DNA from: Bacillota bacterium
GTDB lineage: Bacteria; Bacillota; Clostridia; Oscillospirales; Ruminococcaceae
DNA: 33,832 nucleotides
NCBI GenBank assembly: GCA_023396215.1
Contig: JAEWWW010000153.1
Coordinates: forward strand, 1-33,832
Direction of reading: 5' to 3'
Shown here: positions 1 through 7,154 of the stretch, in pieces
Layout of the letters: each line of letters opens with the position of its first letter
Numbering within the stretch: the first letter of the stretch is position 1
Program-made: the position numbers and the translations under genes
Notes under the pieces: model-generated
The model's database searches: none
Told to the model about the DNA's origin: nothing
The model's input: only the letters and a program-made list of their open reading frames with translations

Positions 1-67
1 ATTCCACAACCCTGTACAGCACCCTGCCAAACAGAAAGCGCCCCATCTTTTTAATTCCTTTGCTCAT
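1..67 (-). CDS. N-terminus of an unidentified protein, cut by the window edge
   Basis: Reading leftwards from an ATG at 67-65 there is an open frame of 22 codons that runs off the window. It encodes MSKGIKKMGRFLFGRVLYRV and onward. A GGAGG ribosome binding site lies 6 nt before the ATG, and an extended -10 promoter (TGCTATAAT) lies about 50 nt upstream. The short stretch is basic and hydrophobic, which would suit the start of a membrane-associated protein, but too little is visible to name a family. It is divergent from pcrA and shares its promoter region. Confidence 0.6.
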   Translation of the reverse strand, partial: MSKGIKKMGRFLFGRVLYRVVE

Positions 68-116
68 ATGCTGCCTCCCCACCCGCCCAGATTTTACCGG
101 GCTTTATAAGCCGCCT

Positions 117-189
117 TTATTATAGCACAAAAACAAAGCCGGGAGCGCCGCATTTTTGCCCCGCTGGCCCCCGGTTTGTGCTATAATAA
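117..189. promoter_or_regulatory. Symmetric divergent promoter pair (15-bp inverted repeat)
   Basis: TTATTATAGCACAAA at 117-131 is the exact reverse complement of TTTGTGCTATAATAA at 175-189. Each arm contains an extended -10 box, TGCTATAAT. One arm reads left towards the truncated gene (-10 at 124-119) and the other reads right towards pcrA (-10 at 182-187). The -35 regions are poor, as is usual for extended -10 promoters. The 43 nt between the arms are GC-rich and partly complementary themselves (GCCGGG near 138 against CCCGG near 170). Assignment as divergent promoters is inference from motif and position. Confidence 0.6.
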
Positions 190-192
190 TTT

Positions 193-369
193 TAAGCAAC
201 ACCGTACAATTCACGGCTACCGCCTTAAGCACCCTGTCGCTTGCGGATTTTCCGTAAGCTTTCGCAAAAATCCTCGGGAATACACCCAGTATTCCCTGCG
301 GTTTTTGTTTTATCGACAAAAAATCCGCCGACGCGCCAGAGCACTTAGAATTGTGCGGTATTACCCTTA
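193..369 (-). mobile_element. MITE-like palindromic element, family A, copy 1
   Basis: This is a non-coding 177-bp element in the pcrA leader. Its ends are imperfect inverted repeats, TAAGCAACACCGTACAATTC against TAAGGGTAATACCGCACAATTC, both beginning with TA. Inside are nested inverted repeats (a GGCGGATTTT arm, an ACAAAAA arm, and the perfect central stem GGGAATAC-ACCCA-GTATTCCC at 275-295), so the whole element can fold into one long hairpin. A second copy lies in the opposite orientation at 31379-31558 and is about 85-90% identical by eye. No transposase is present. The TA ends suggest mobilisation by an IS630/Tc1-mariner type transposase elsewhere, which is inference. Confidence 0.7.
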
Positions 370-421
370 TTACATATTTATTCTGATGCCCGCCACCCCA
401 ACAGATACAAGGAGAACAGCA

Positions 422-2764
422 ATGAGCAACCTTCAGCAGTATAACGCCCTGAAAATGCAGATACTGGGCAAGGAGTTTGCCCGCCTTAACGAGATGCAGC
501 GCCGCGCGGTCTACAAGGTAACCGGCCCGGTGCTTATTTTGGCAGGTGCAGGCAGCGGCAAGACCACCGTGCTGGTTAACCGCATCGCCAATCTGGTGCG
601 CTTTGGCCGCGCCAGCGAAACCGCCGAGCCCCCCCGCCCCATCACCGACGAAGACCTTGCCTTTTTGGCCGGTTACGCCGCCGGCAACACGCAGGATACC
701 CAGCGCATGGTGGATTTGCTGGCAAACCAGCCTGCAAAGCCCTGGAGCGTGCTCGCCATCACCTTTACCAACAAGGCCGCGGGCGAGCTGAAAGCCCGGC
801 TGGAGTCGATGCTGGGCGCCGTGGGGCGGGACGTCAACGCCGCCACCTTCCACTCAGCCTGCGCCAGAATACTGCGGCGCGAGATTGAGGCGCTGGGCTA
901 CACCGGCAGCTTTACCATCTATGACACCGACGACAGCCTGCGGGTCATCAAGGAGGCCCTCAAGGCGCTGAACATCGACGAAAAGCAGTTTTCGCCCCGC
1001 GCCCTGCTTTCGGCCATCAGCGCCGCCAAGGACCAGATGGATAACCCCCAGACCCTGCCCCATTCGGGGGATTATTTCGGCCAGATTACCGCCAAGGTGT
1101 ACGACCATTACCGCAAGACCCTTAAGGCCGCCAACGCGCTGGATTTTGACGATATCATCCTGCTGACGGTGCAGCTTTTTGAGGAGCACCCCGAGGTGCT
1201 GGAAAAATACCGCCGCATCTACCGCTACATCATGGTGGACGAGTATCAGGATACCAACCACAAGCAGTATCGCCTGGTCAGCCTGCTGGCGGCAGGGCAT
1301 CAGAACATCTGCGTGGTGGGCGACGACGACCAGAGCATCTACAAATTCCGCGGGGCCACCATTGAAAATATCCTCAGCTTTGAGCACCAGTTCCCCGGCG
1401 CCGAGGTGGTGCGGCTGGAGGAAAACTACCGCTGCACCGGCACCATTCTGGACGCCGCCAACCACGTGATTGCCAACAACACCCAGCGCAAGGGCAAAAC
1501 CCTGTGGACCCAGAACCCGGCCGGAGAGCCGATTACCGTCTTTCGCGCCCGGGATGAGCAGAGCGAGGCCGCCTTTGTGGCCAGAACGGTGGGCGAGGCG
1601 GTGGCGCAGGGGGCCAAATATGGCGACCACGCGGTGCTCTACCGGCTCAACGCCCAGTCCAACGCGCTGGAGCAGAGCTTTATCCGCTTCGGCATCCCCT
1701 ACCGGATACTGGGGGGGCTGCGCTTCTATGAACGCAAAGAGATTAAGGATATGCTGGCCTACCTCTGCGTAGCCAACAACCCCGCCGACCGGCTGCGGCT
1801 GCTGCGCATCATCAACGAGCCCAAGCGGGGCATCGGCAACGCCACGCTGGAAACCACCGACCAGATTGCCTCGATGCTGGGGCTGAGCCTGTTCGAGGTG
1901 ATTGCGCAGGCCGACCAGTACCCGCTGCTCTCTAAAAAACAGCAGCCGCTCATGGCCTTTGCGGCGATGATGACCCCCATTATCGAGGGGGCGCAGGAGC
2001 GCCCGCCGGAGGAAACCTTCAACCTGCTGCTGGAACGCACGGGCTACCTTGAATCGCTGCGCGCGCAGGGCTTCGAGGGCCAGACCCGCATCGAAAACAT
2101 CGAGGAGCTGGGCAGCAGCATCATCAAATACAGTCAGGAAACCGAGGAGCCCACCCTTGCGGGCTTTTTGGAGGAGGTTGCCCTTTACACCGACCTTGAC
2201 AACTACGACCCCAACGCCGACGCGGTGGTGATGATGACCCTGCATTCGGCCAAGGGGCTGGAGTTCCCGGTTGTGTTCATCCCCGGTCTGGAGGAGGGCA
2301 TCTTCCCCGGTATGCAGGCCATCTACAACCCCACCGAGATTGAGGAGGAGCGCAGGCTGGCCTATGTGGGACTGACCCGGGCCAAGCGGCGGCTGTACTT
2401 AAGCTGCGCCGGTGAGCGCATGCTCTTTGGCCGCACCGGACGCAACCGTCCCTCCCGCTTTGTGGGCGAGCTGCCTCAGTCGCTGCTGGCGCAGCAGGAG
2501 GAAGGGGTGCTCACCCGTCCCTCGGCACGCCCCGCAGCCCCCGCCAAGGCGGCTATTCACCGGGGGGCCGCACCGCAGGCCGCCGCACAGGTTGCCTCCG
2601 GGCCGCAACTGGGCCCCGGCGACCAGGTGAATCACCGGGTTTTTGGCAACGGCATGGTGCTGACCGTCACCCCCATGGGGGGCGACCGCCTGATCGAAAT
2701 CGCCTTCGACAAGGTGGGCACCAAGCGCATCATGGCCAACATGGCCAAGCTGACCAAGCTTTAG
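422..2764 (+). CDS. pcrA: ATP-dependent DNA helicase PcrA (UvrD/Rep family)
   Basis: This is a 780-residue superfamily 1A 3'-5' helicase that unwinds DNA in repair and replication-fork restart. All family motifs are present in order: Walker A LAGAGSGKTT at residues 40-49, motif Ia ITFTNKAA, TFHSACARIL, Walker B VDEYQDT, motif III VGDDDQSIYKFRG, LEENYRC, HSAKGLEFPVVF and YVGLTRAKRRL. About 45 residues lie between motifs I and Ia. The C-terminal ~50 residues (DQVNHRVFGNG onward) match the Tudor-like domain that in PcrA contacts RNA polymerase. The frame is open upstream to 176, but that part is palindromic repeat sequence. The ATG at 422 follows an AAGGAG site by 7 nt and starts the protein where the family does. 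Lone gene on the plus strand. Confidence 0.95.
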   Translation: MSNLQQYNALKMQILGKEFARLNEMQRRAVYKVTGPVLILAGAGSGKTTVLVNRIANLVRFGRASETAEPPRPITDEDLAFLAGYAAGNTQDTQRMVDLLANQPAKPWSVLAITFTNKAAGELKARLESMLGAVGRDVNAATFHSACARILRREIEALGYTGSFTIYDTDDSLRVIKEALKALNIDEKQFSPRALLSAISAAKDQMDNPQTLPHSGDYFGQITAKVYDHYRKTLKAANALDFDDIILLTVQLFEEHPEVLEKYRRIYRYIMVDEYQDTNHKQYRLVSLLAAGHQNICVVGDDDQSIYKFRGATIENILSFEHQFPGAEVVRLEENYRCTGTILDAANHVIANNTQRKGKTLWTQNPAGEPITVFRARDEQSEAAFVARTVGEAVAQGAKYGDHAVLYRLNAQSNALEQSFIRFGIPYRILGGLRFYERKEIKDMLAYLCVANNPADRLRLLRIINEPKRGIGNATLETTDQIASMLGLSLFEVIAQADQYPLLSKKQQPLMAFAAMMTPIIEGAQERPPEETFNLLLERTGYLESLRAQGFEGQTRIENIEELGSSIIKYSQETEEPTLAGFLEEVALYTDLDNYDPNADAVVMMTLHSAKGLEFPVVFIPGLEEGIFPGMQAIYNPTEIEEERRLAYVGLTRAKRRLYLSCAGERMLFGRTGRNRPSRFVGELPQSLLAQQEEGVLTRPSARPAAPAKAAIHRGAAPQAAAQVASGPQLGPGDQVNHRVFGNGMVLTVTPMGGDRLIEIAFDKVGTKRIMANMAKLTKL

Positions 2765-2782
2765 GCTGCCATTCATCTCTTA

Positions 2783-2842
2783 CGCAAAAGCATCCCCCAT
2801 TGTCCGCCGTGCAGGCCGGACTATGGGGGATTGTTGCGTTTT
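2783..2842 (+). terminator. Long hairpin after pcrA, probable terminator
   Basis: A long stem pairs CATCCCCCAT (2791-2800) plus TGTCCG with CGGACT plus ATGGGGGAT (2822-2830), extended by CGCAA/TTGCG at the base. The 3' side is followed by only four T residues (2839-2842). Its position 20 nt after the pcrA stop supports termination; the short T run makes it less than certain. Confidence 0.6.
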
Positions 2843-3055
2843 CGGCCCGTATCCGGCCTTGTGCCGGGCCGCCGCCCGCTTTATGGGCTTTTCGCCTATG
2901 ACGCGGCCAGATAATTTTCAAAATACGTCACAAAAAAAAGGGCGCTTCATAAAATGTTATTGAGTACATCTGTAGTCCATCGAGCGAATTTGGATGTAGC
3001 GAATTATTATCTGGCAACAACTAGCCGTCACACGGCGGCGGAATGGAGGATTAGT

Positions 3056-3844
3056 ATGGCAGACTCAAGGGTGAACCCGATGTCGGCTACCGGGGCTAAC
3101 ATGTTTAAAGAAGCCGTCTGTATCAACGCCGATAGGGTTTATGATTCTTGCAGCGACAAGGATTGTCTTGAAGACGTAATGGTCTATTTTACCGACTGTG
3201 ACCAGCCCATTATCGACCAGGCGATCAGTGTAAAATGTAAAGATGTTGAGATTATAAACGTGTATCTGGATGTGGAGGCAGTTCCTTTCAACAAAGGCTT
3301 CTATTCTGTGGATATGACCTTCTTCTTCGCGGTGAAGGTAGGCGTTCTCTGTTCGCCCCTCAGCGAGCCCCGCACGGTGCGCGGCATCGCCACGGTGCAG
3401 AAAAAGGTTATCCTTTTCGGCAGCGAGGGCAGCGTAAAGACCTTCTCTTCTGAAGACAACCGCAACTGCGTTTGCAGATGCGAAACCGACAAGCCCAAGG
3501 CTGTGCTGCAGGCGGTCGACCCCATCGCGCTTTCCTGCAAGCTGACCGAATGCTTCGACCGCAGCTCCGACATTGTGTGCGAGCTTCCCGCCTGTGTAGT
3601 CAACCGCTTTGAGGGCGACTTCGCCGGGGTATCTCCGGTTAAAGGTGTTACCATTACATTGGGGCTCTTCACTATTGTGCAGCTTGAGAGAAACGTTCAG
3701 CTGCTTATCCCTGTTTATGACTTCTGCATCCCCGATAAGGAATGTGTCACCACCACAGACGACCCCTGCGCGCTGTTTAAGAAAATTAAGTTCCCCACCG
3801 ATGAGTTCTTCCCGCCCAGACTCAGCGATATTGACTGCGACTGA
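3056..3844 (+). CDS. Conserved clostridial Cys-rich protein of unknown function
   Basis: This 262-residue protein has 17 cysteines, many in close pairs (for example NCVCRC in the middle and DSCSDKDC near the start). I see no signal peptide and no membrane segment. The start MADSRVNPMSATGANMFKEA at 3056 is preceded by GGAGG at a good distance; the frame extends back to 2954 but without a ribosome binding site. The body alternates short beta-like stretches (VEIINVYLDVEAVPF, YSVDMTFFFAVKV). I have the impression that similar proteins are widespread in spore-forming clostridia. A Cys-rich, soluble, structural or spore-associated role is possible, but nothing in the sequence proves it. The protein has no recognisable catalytic motif. 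Confidence 0.8.
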   Translation: MADSRVNPMSATGANMFKEAVCINADRVYDSCSDKDCLEDVMVYFTDCDQPIIDQAISVKCKDVEIINVYLDVEAVPFNKGFYSVDMTFFFAVKVGVLCSPLSEPRTVRGIATVQKKVILFGSEGSVKTFSSEDNRNCVCRCETDKPKAVLQAVDPIALSCKLTECFDRSSDIVCELPACVVNRFEGDFAGVSPVKGVTITLGLFTIVQLERNVQLLIPVYDFCIPDKECVTTTDDPCALFKKIKFPTDEFFPPRLSDIDCD

Positions 3845-3863
3845 CACTGAAGCAAAGCGTCTT

Positions 3864-3902
3864 ATTGCACTCTGCGCCCGTTATCCCCGGGCGCAGGGCA
3901 AT
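3864..3902 (+). terminator. Strong hairpin after the Cys-rich gene
   Basis: CTGCGCCCG (3872-3880) pairs perfectly with CGGGCGCAG, and the stem extends outwards through ATTGC/GCAAT. It lies 20 nt after the stop codon at 3844. It lacks a T tract, so it may stabilise the mRNA end rather than be a classical intrinsic terminator. The rest of the gap to 4078 holds only a small GCCTG-CCCCA-CAGGC hairpin just before the next ribosome binding site. Confidence 0.45.
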
Positions 3903-4078
3903 GGGGAACCGTTAGGACCCCATGCCGCAAAAAAGGACAAGCCCTTTCGCCGCGCCGCCTGTGCAAACCCCGGCCCGGTGTGCCGCCGCCATCGCCCCCG
4001 CAAATAACCCGCGGGATTTTTGGCAGAATAATAACCACACCGCCTGCCCCACAGGCAACCGAAAGGAGAAAGCGCCCT

Positions 4079-4255
4079 ATGTCGAAGGAAATGAAAAACA
4101 CCATCATTCAGGAGCTGGACCACCGCATTGCCCTGCTGGGCAAAACGCTGGAGGAGAAGCGCCACAGCGATGAGCCGACCCCGCTGGCCGAAATCATCGG
4201 CGTGCCGCTCAAGCGCGAGCTGGAGGAGATTAAAAGCTTTGTAGAGGGCCTGTAG
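4079..4255 (+). CDS. Small charged hypothetical protein (58 aa)
   Basis: A 58-residue protein starts at an ATG preceded by GAAAGGAGAAAGCGCCCT, a strong ribosome binding site. It is mostly helical and charged (ELDHRIALLGKTLEEKR, then PLKRELEEIKSFVEGL), with no Cys, no signal peptide and no membrane segment. The two amphipathic helices around a Pro-containing linker would suit a small dimeric helical protein. I do not recognise a family. Acceptance as a real gene rests on the ribosome binding site, the regular coding composition and the hairpins that flank it. Confidence 0.65.
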   Translation: MSKEMKNTIIQELDHRIALLGKTLEEKRHSDEPTPLAEIIGVPLKRELEEIKSFVEGL

Positions 4256-4278
4256 GCCTGCTTCTACACCGGCAAAAA

Positions 4279-4303
4279 GGCGGGCGACCAAAGGTTGCCC
4301 GCC
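4279..4303. terminator. Intrinsic terminator-like hairpin
   Basis: GGCGGGCGACC, loop AAA, GGTTGCCCGCC forms an 11-bp stem with one G-T mismatch position. On the minus strand it is followed by five T residues (forward A at 4274-4278), so it fits a leftward terminator. It may also stop the plus-strand transcript of the 58-aa gene that ends at 4255. Confidence 0.55.
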
Positions 4304-4317
4304 CCAGATTATCAGAA

Positions 4318-4480
4318 AGTGTACAAAATATATCGCGCAGGCGGACATGCGCCGCTCGTCGGAGCAAGCTGCACTCCACTGAACCCTCGGTCATTTCATG
4401 ACCAAGGGTTTCATATCGTTTCGCTGCTCCTCCTCTTTCCCACAAAGCCTTTCGGCTTTGCGGGAGCCCTGATATAATCT
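4318..4480. other. Cluster of four stem-loops of unknown function
   Basis: Within 160 nt there are GCGCAGGCGGACATGCGC (about 4335), a GGAG...CTCC hairpin (about 4361-4377), AACCCTCGGTCAT-TTC-ATGACCAAGGGTT (4382-4410, one mismatch) and the perfect CAAAGCC-TTTC-GGCTTTG (4443-4460). The outer ends ATATATCGCGC and GATATAAT are loosely complementary. No convincing gene lies here. It could be a decayed mobile element or a structured RNA. Confidence 0.4.
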
Positions 4481-4483
4481 TCT

Positions 4484-4514
4484 AAAACTGCCCGCGGGGA
4501 AGGGGGGCAGTTTT
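4484..4514. terminator. Bidirectional intrinsic terminator
   Basis: AAAACTGCCC (4484-4493) is the exact reverse complement of GGGCAGTTTT (4505-4514), so each strand shows a stem followed by T residues. It lies 37 nt beyond the stop codon of the leftward metallophosphoesterase gene. Confidence 0.75.
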
Positions 4515-4550
4515 GCTTGGGGGTGTCCACGAGGGGGATTTCGTGAGTTA

Positions 4551-5417
4551 TCAGGAACGCGTTTCAAACCGTATGACCACCACCTCTGGGCGGTTGAACA
4601 GCCGAATTGGCATCAGCTTGCTGTCGCCCAGACCCCGGCTGACCACCATGGCGGTGCTCCCCTGCCGGTGGATGCCGCTGGTGTAGCGGGGAAAGAACCC
4701 CTCGTCGGGGGCCACCAGCGCCCCGACGAAGGGCAGCCGTATCTGCCCGCCGTGGGCGTGGCCGGTCAGCACAAGGTCTGCACCCGCCGCCGCGTAGCTT
4801 TGCAGCAGGCTGGGGCGGTGGGCCAGCACCACATTGGGCATACCGGGCAGCAGGTTTTCGCTCAGCCGGGCCTGCAGCACTGCGGGTGCGTCCGGGTCGA
4901 GATAGCGGTTTTGGCTGTAGAAGGCGGGGTCACGCAGGCCAATCAGGTTAAAGCGCCCGCCCCCATGCTGGATAACCACCGAGACGTCCTCCAGACGGGT
5001 CACTCCCTGCGCGTCCAGATAGGCGGTCAGCTCCTCATAGCCGGGGAAGACCGCTTCATGGTTGCCGCTGACATAGTAGACCGGCGCCACCTTCACCGCC
5101 TCTTCAACCAAAGCCCGGGCCCCGGCGCTGTCTTTATCCGAGCGGCTTACAATGTCGCCGGTGATGGCGATGATATCCGGCTTCTGGGCGGCAACCGCCT
5201 CTATCAGCCTGCCGCCAAACCGCTTGTTGTGCAGGTCGGAAAGCTGCACAATGCAAAACCCCTGCAGCTCCTGCGAAAGGTTGGCGGCGGCAAAGGTGTA
5301 TTGGGTGACGGTCAGGCTGTTGGTCTGCCACCATAAGAACAGCAGCAGCCCGACAGCGGCGGCGAAAAGATACATTTTCCTCAGCAATCCCTTACGTTTT
5401 TTAAACACTTTAAGCAT
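4551..5417 (-). CDS. Membrane-anchored metallophosphoesterase (YkuE/YaeI type)
   Basis: This 288-residue calcineurin-like phosphoesterase has the two-metal motifs in order: LSDLHN (D and H ligands), ITGDIVSR (GD), VSGNHE (GNHE), LAHRP (H) and TGHAHGGQ (GHAH). A basic N-terminus (KVFKKRKGLLRK) is followed by one hydrophobic segment, about residues 15-29, so the catalytic domain probably sits outside the membrane. Related proteins such as YkuE and YaeI act on phosphodiester or phospholipid headgroup substrates; the substrate here cannot be read from sequence. The ATG follows AAAGGAATATT. It is a single-gene unit closed by the terminator at 4484-4514. Confidence 0.9.
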   Translation of the reverse strand: MLKVFKKRKGLLRKMYLFAAAVGLLLFLWWQTNSLTVTQYTFAAANLSQELQGFCIVQLSDLHNKRFGGRLIEAVAAQKPDIIAITGDIVSRSDKDSAGARALVEEAVKVAPVYYVSGNHEAVFPGYEELTAYLDAQGVTRLEDVSVVIQHGGGRFNLIGLRDPAFYSQNRYLDPDAPAVLQARLSENLLPGMPNVVLAHRPSLLQSYAAAGADLVLTGHAHGGQIRLPFVGALVAPDEGFFPRYTSGIHRQGSTAMVVSRGLGDSKLMPIRLFNRPEVVVIRFETRS

Positions 5418-5575
5418 AATATTCCTTTAAATATACATAAAGTATAACTATTTTGTGGGTTTCCCACCCTGAAAAGCGGTTGGCAGAGTGCCCTCTGAGA
5501 GAAAGGAGCGGCAAGGCCAAACCCGCCTGCCGCCCCCTGTCGGTCTGAAGTTTTATGCTTGCACCGCGGGTGCTT

Positions 5576-6760
5576 TTACAGCCCCAGAGCGGCCTTCAGT
5601 GCTTCGGCCCGGTCGGTTTTCTCCCAAGCCACGCCAAGGTCCTCGCGCCCCATGTGGCCGTAGGCTGCCAGCTTGCGGTAGATGGGCTTGCGCAAGTCGA
5701 GCTGTCGGATGATGGCCGCGGGGCGCAGGTCAAAGACCTTGCTGACCGCTTCGGCAAGCCTGTCGTCGGCCACTCTGCCGGTGCCGAAGGTGTTGACCAT
5801 CACCGATACCGGGTGCGCCACCCCGATGGCGTAGGCCAGCTGCACCTCGCAGCGGCTGGCAAGCCCGGCCGCCACCACGTTTTTGGCGGCATAGCGGGCG
5901 GCGTACGCCGCGGAACGGTCCACCTTGGTGGGGTCTTTTCCGGAAAAAGCGCCACCGCCATGACGGCCCCAACCGCCGTAGGTATCCACGATAATCTTGC
6001 GCCCGGTCAGGCCGCTATCCCCCTGAGGGCCGCCCACCACAAAGCGCCCGGTGGGGTTGATAAAGAACTTGGTGTCCTTATCCAAAAGGTTGGCCGGTAC
6101 GATGGGGCGTATCACCTGCTCCATGATGTCGCCGCGCAATGTTTCAAGGGTGACGTCGTCGCTGTGCTGGGTCGAGATGACCACCGTATCCACCCGCAGC
6201 GGCTTGTCGTCCTCATACTCCACCGTGACCTGTGTTTTGCCGTCGGGCAGTACGTAGGGCAGCACGCCCTCGTGGCGCACCTGTGTCAGCCGCAGGGCCA
6301 GCTTATGCGCCAGCGAGATGGGCAGCGGCATCAGCTCGGGGGTTTCGTCGCAGGCATAGCCAAACATCATGCCCTGGTCGCCCGCGCCGGTCACCGCTTC
6401 GTCGCCGCCTGCACCCGCTTTGTTTTCAAAGGAGTGGTCCACCCCCAGCGCGATGTCGGGCGACTGCTCGTCTATCGAGGTGAGCACCGCGCAGGTGTGG
6501 CCGTCAAAGCCGTATTTGGCGCGGGTGTAGCCAATCTCCTTCACCACGTCCCGGGCAAGCTTGGGGATATCCACATAGCAGCTGGTGCTGATTTCGCCCA
6601 TGATGAGCACCATACCGGTGGTAACTGCGGTTTCGCAGGCCACCCGGGCGTTGGGGTCCTGCTGTATGATGGCGTCCAGCACCGCGTCTGAAATCTGGTC
6701 ACATATTTTATCGGGATGCCCCTCGGTAACCGATTCGCTTGTAAATAAAAATTTTGACAT
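5576..6760 (-). CDS. metK: S-adenosylmethionine synthetase
   Basis: MetK (394 residues) makes S-adenosylmethionine from methionine and ATP in the cytoplasm. Family signatures are clear: TSESVTEGHPDKICDQISDA at the N-terminus, the hexapeptide GAGDQG, and the P-loop-like GGGAFSGKDPTKVDRSAAY. Length is typical. The frame extends seven codons further up (MKGMIYT), but MSKFLFTSESV at 6760 matches the family start and is spaced properly from AAAGGA. Upstream come a duplicated structured leader (6770-6897), a terminator (6955-6985), a SAM-I riboswitch and a sigma-A promoter. This gives direct feedback: SAM binding should end transcription before the gene. No neighbour in the same transcript. Confidence 0.97.
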   Translation of the reverse strand: MSKFLFTSESVTEGHPDKICDQISDAVLDAIIQQDPNARVACETAVTTGMVLIMGEISTSCYVDIPKLARDVVKEIGYTRAKYGFDGHTCAVLTSIDEQSPDIALGVDHSFENKAGAGGDEAVTGAGDQGMMFGYACDETPELMPLPISLAHKLALRLTQVRHEGVLPYVLPDGKTQVTVEYEDDKPLRVDTVVISTQHSDDVTLETLRGDIMEQVIRPIVPANLLDKDTKFFINPTGRFVVGGPQGDSGLTGRKIIVDTYGGWGRHGGGAFSGKDPTKVDRSAAYAARYAAKNVVAAGLASRCEVQLAYAIGVAHPVSVMVNTFGTGRVADDRLAEAVSKVFDLRPAAIIRQLDLRKPIYRKLAAYGHMGREDLGVAWEKTDRAEALKAALGL

Positions 6761-6769
6761 GGTATAGAT

Positions 6770-6897
6770 CATTCCTTTCACTTTCGTTTCGGCACAAGCA
6801 GACCATGAAAAGGAATGGTCTGCTGTGCATCAATCCGCGGTTCTTGCCGTAGGCGAGGAGCGATTGGCGCATGACGGCTTGGCGTGGTTTTTCACGC
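6770..6897 (-). repeat. Duplicated structured leader, copy 1 (metK)
   Basis: This block is repeated almost unchanged at 27113-27243. Read on the minus strand it contains a small GCGTG/CACGC hairpin, a second weak hairpin, and a strong stem of about 14 bp (forward 6792-6806 with 6815-6828), and it ends in the metK ribosome binding site. The hairpin loop and arm contain CATTCCTTT (forward 6809-6817), the exact complement of the AAAGGAATG that includes the Shine-Dalgarno (forward 6770-6778). It therefore offers two exclusive pairings. It lies downstream of the SAM riboswitch terminator. Whether it is a mobile repeat or a regulator is open. Confidence 0.65.
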
Positions 6898-6954
6898 TAT
6901 AGCCTTCTGTTTTGTTTCATCCTTGCCTGAATATGCCTGCCATATGCCGCCCAT

Positions 6955-6985
6955 CAAAAAAGGCCCGGTAGTTATCCGGACCTTT
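6955..6985 (-). terminator. SAM riboswitch expression-platform terminator
   Basis: On the minus strand AGGTCCGG, loop ATAACTA, CCGGGCCT is followed by six T residues (forward A from 6955). It sits directly after the S-box aptamer and about 195 nt before the metK start, as expected for premature termination when SAM is bound. Confidence 0.9.
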
Positions 6986-6989
6986 TATT

Positions 6990-7093
6990 TCTCATCTTCC
7001 GGTTAAAACCGCAGGATTTGGCACCTTGCCGAAAGGCAGGTTGCCGGGCTTCACAGGACCTGTTTCCTCCACCACTCTTGATAAGCAGATATT
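6990..7093 (-). promoter_or_regulatory. SAM-I (S-box) riboswitch
   Basis: Read on the minus strand it shows the S-box consensus in order: CTTATCAAGAG, GGTGGAGG, GGTCCTGTGAAGCCCGG, CAACCTGCC, the CAAGGTGCCAAATCCTGC block, and closure of helix P1 by GATGAGA. The order and spacing match the SAM-I family, which binds S-adenosylmethionine and turns off methionine and SAM biosynthesis genes. The downstream gene is metK, consistent with its role. Confidence 0.95.
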
Positions 7094-7123
7094 CAGTTTT
7101 ATAGCTTCTAAGAGCCTGTATCT

Positions 7124-7152
7124 ATCTTATACTAAACAGGTGCAGTTGTCAA
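7124..7152 (-). promoter_or_regulatory. Sigma-A promoter of metK
   Basis: On the minus strand: -35 TTGACA (forward 7152-7147), 17-nt spacer, -10 TAAGAT (forward 7129-7124). It lies immediately after the ribU stop codon and 30 nt upstream of the riboswitch. Confidence 0.8.
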
Positions 7153-7154
7153 CC

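Noticed and set aside
176..421. N-terminal extension of pcrA to 176
   Set aside because: It runs through the palindromic repeat, has no ribosome binding site, and the family start is at 422.
104..853. Minus-strand frame of 249 codons
   Set aside because: It overlaps the promoter pair, the repeat and pcrA; its composition is that of a shadow frame.
5450..5560. Terminator after metK
   Set aside because: Two small hairpins (GCACC/GGTGC and GGCAAGGC/GCCTGCC) are present, but neither has a T tract on the minus strand.
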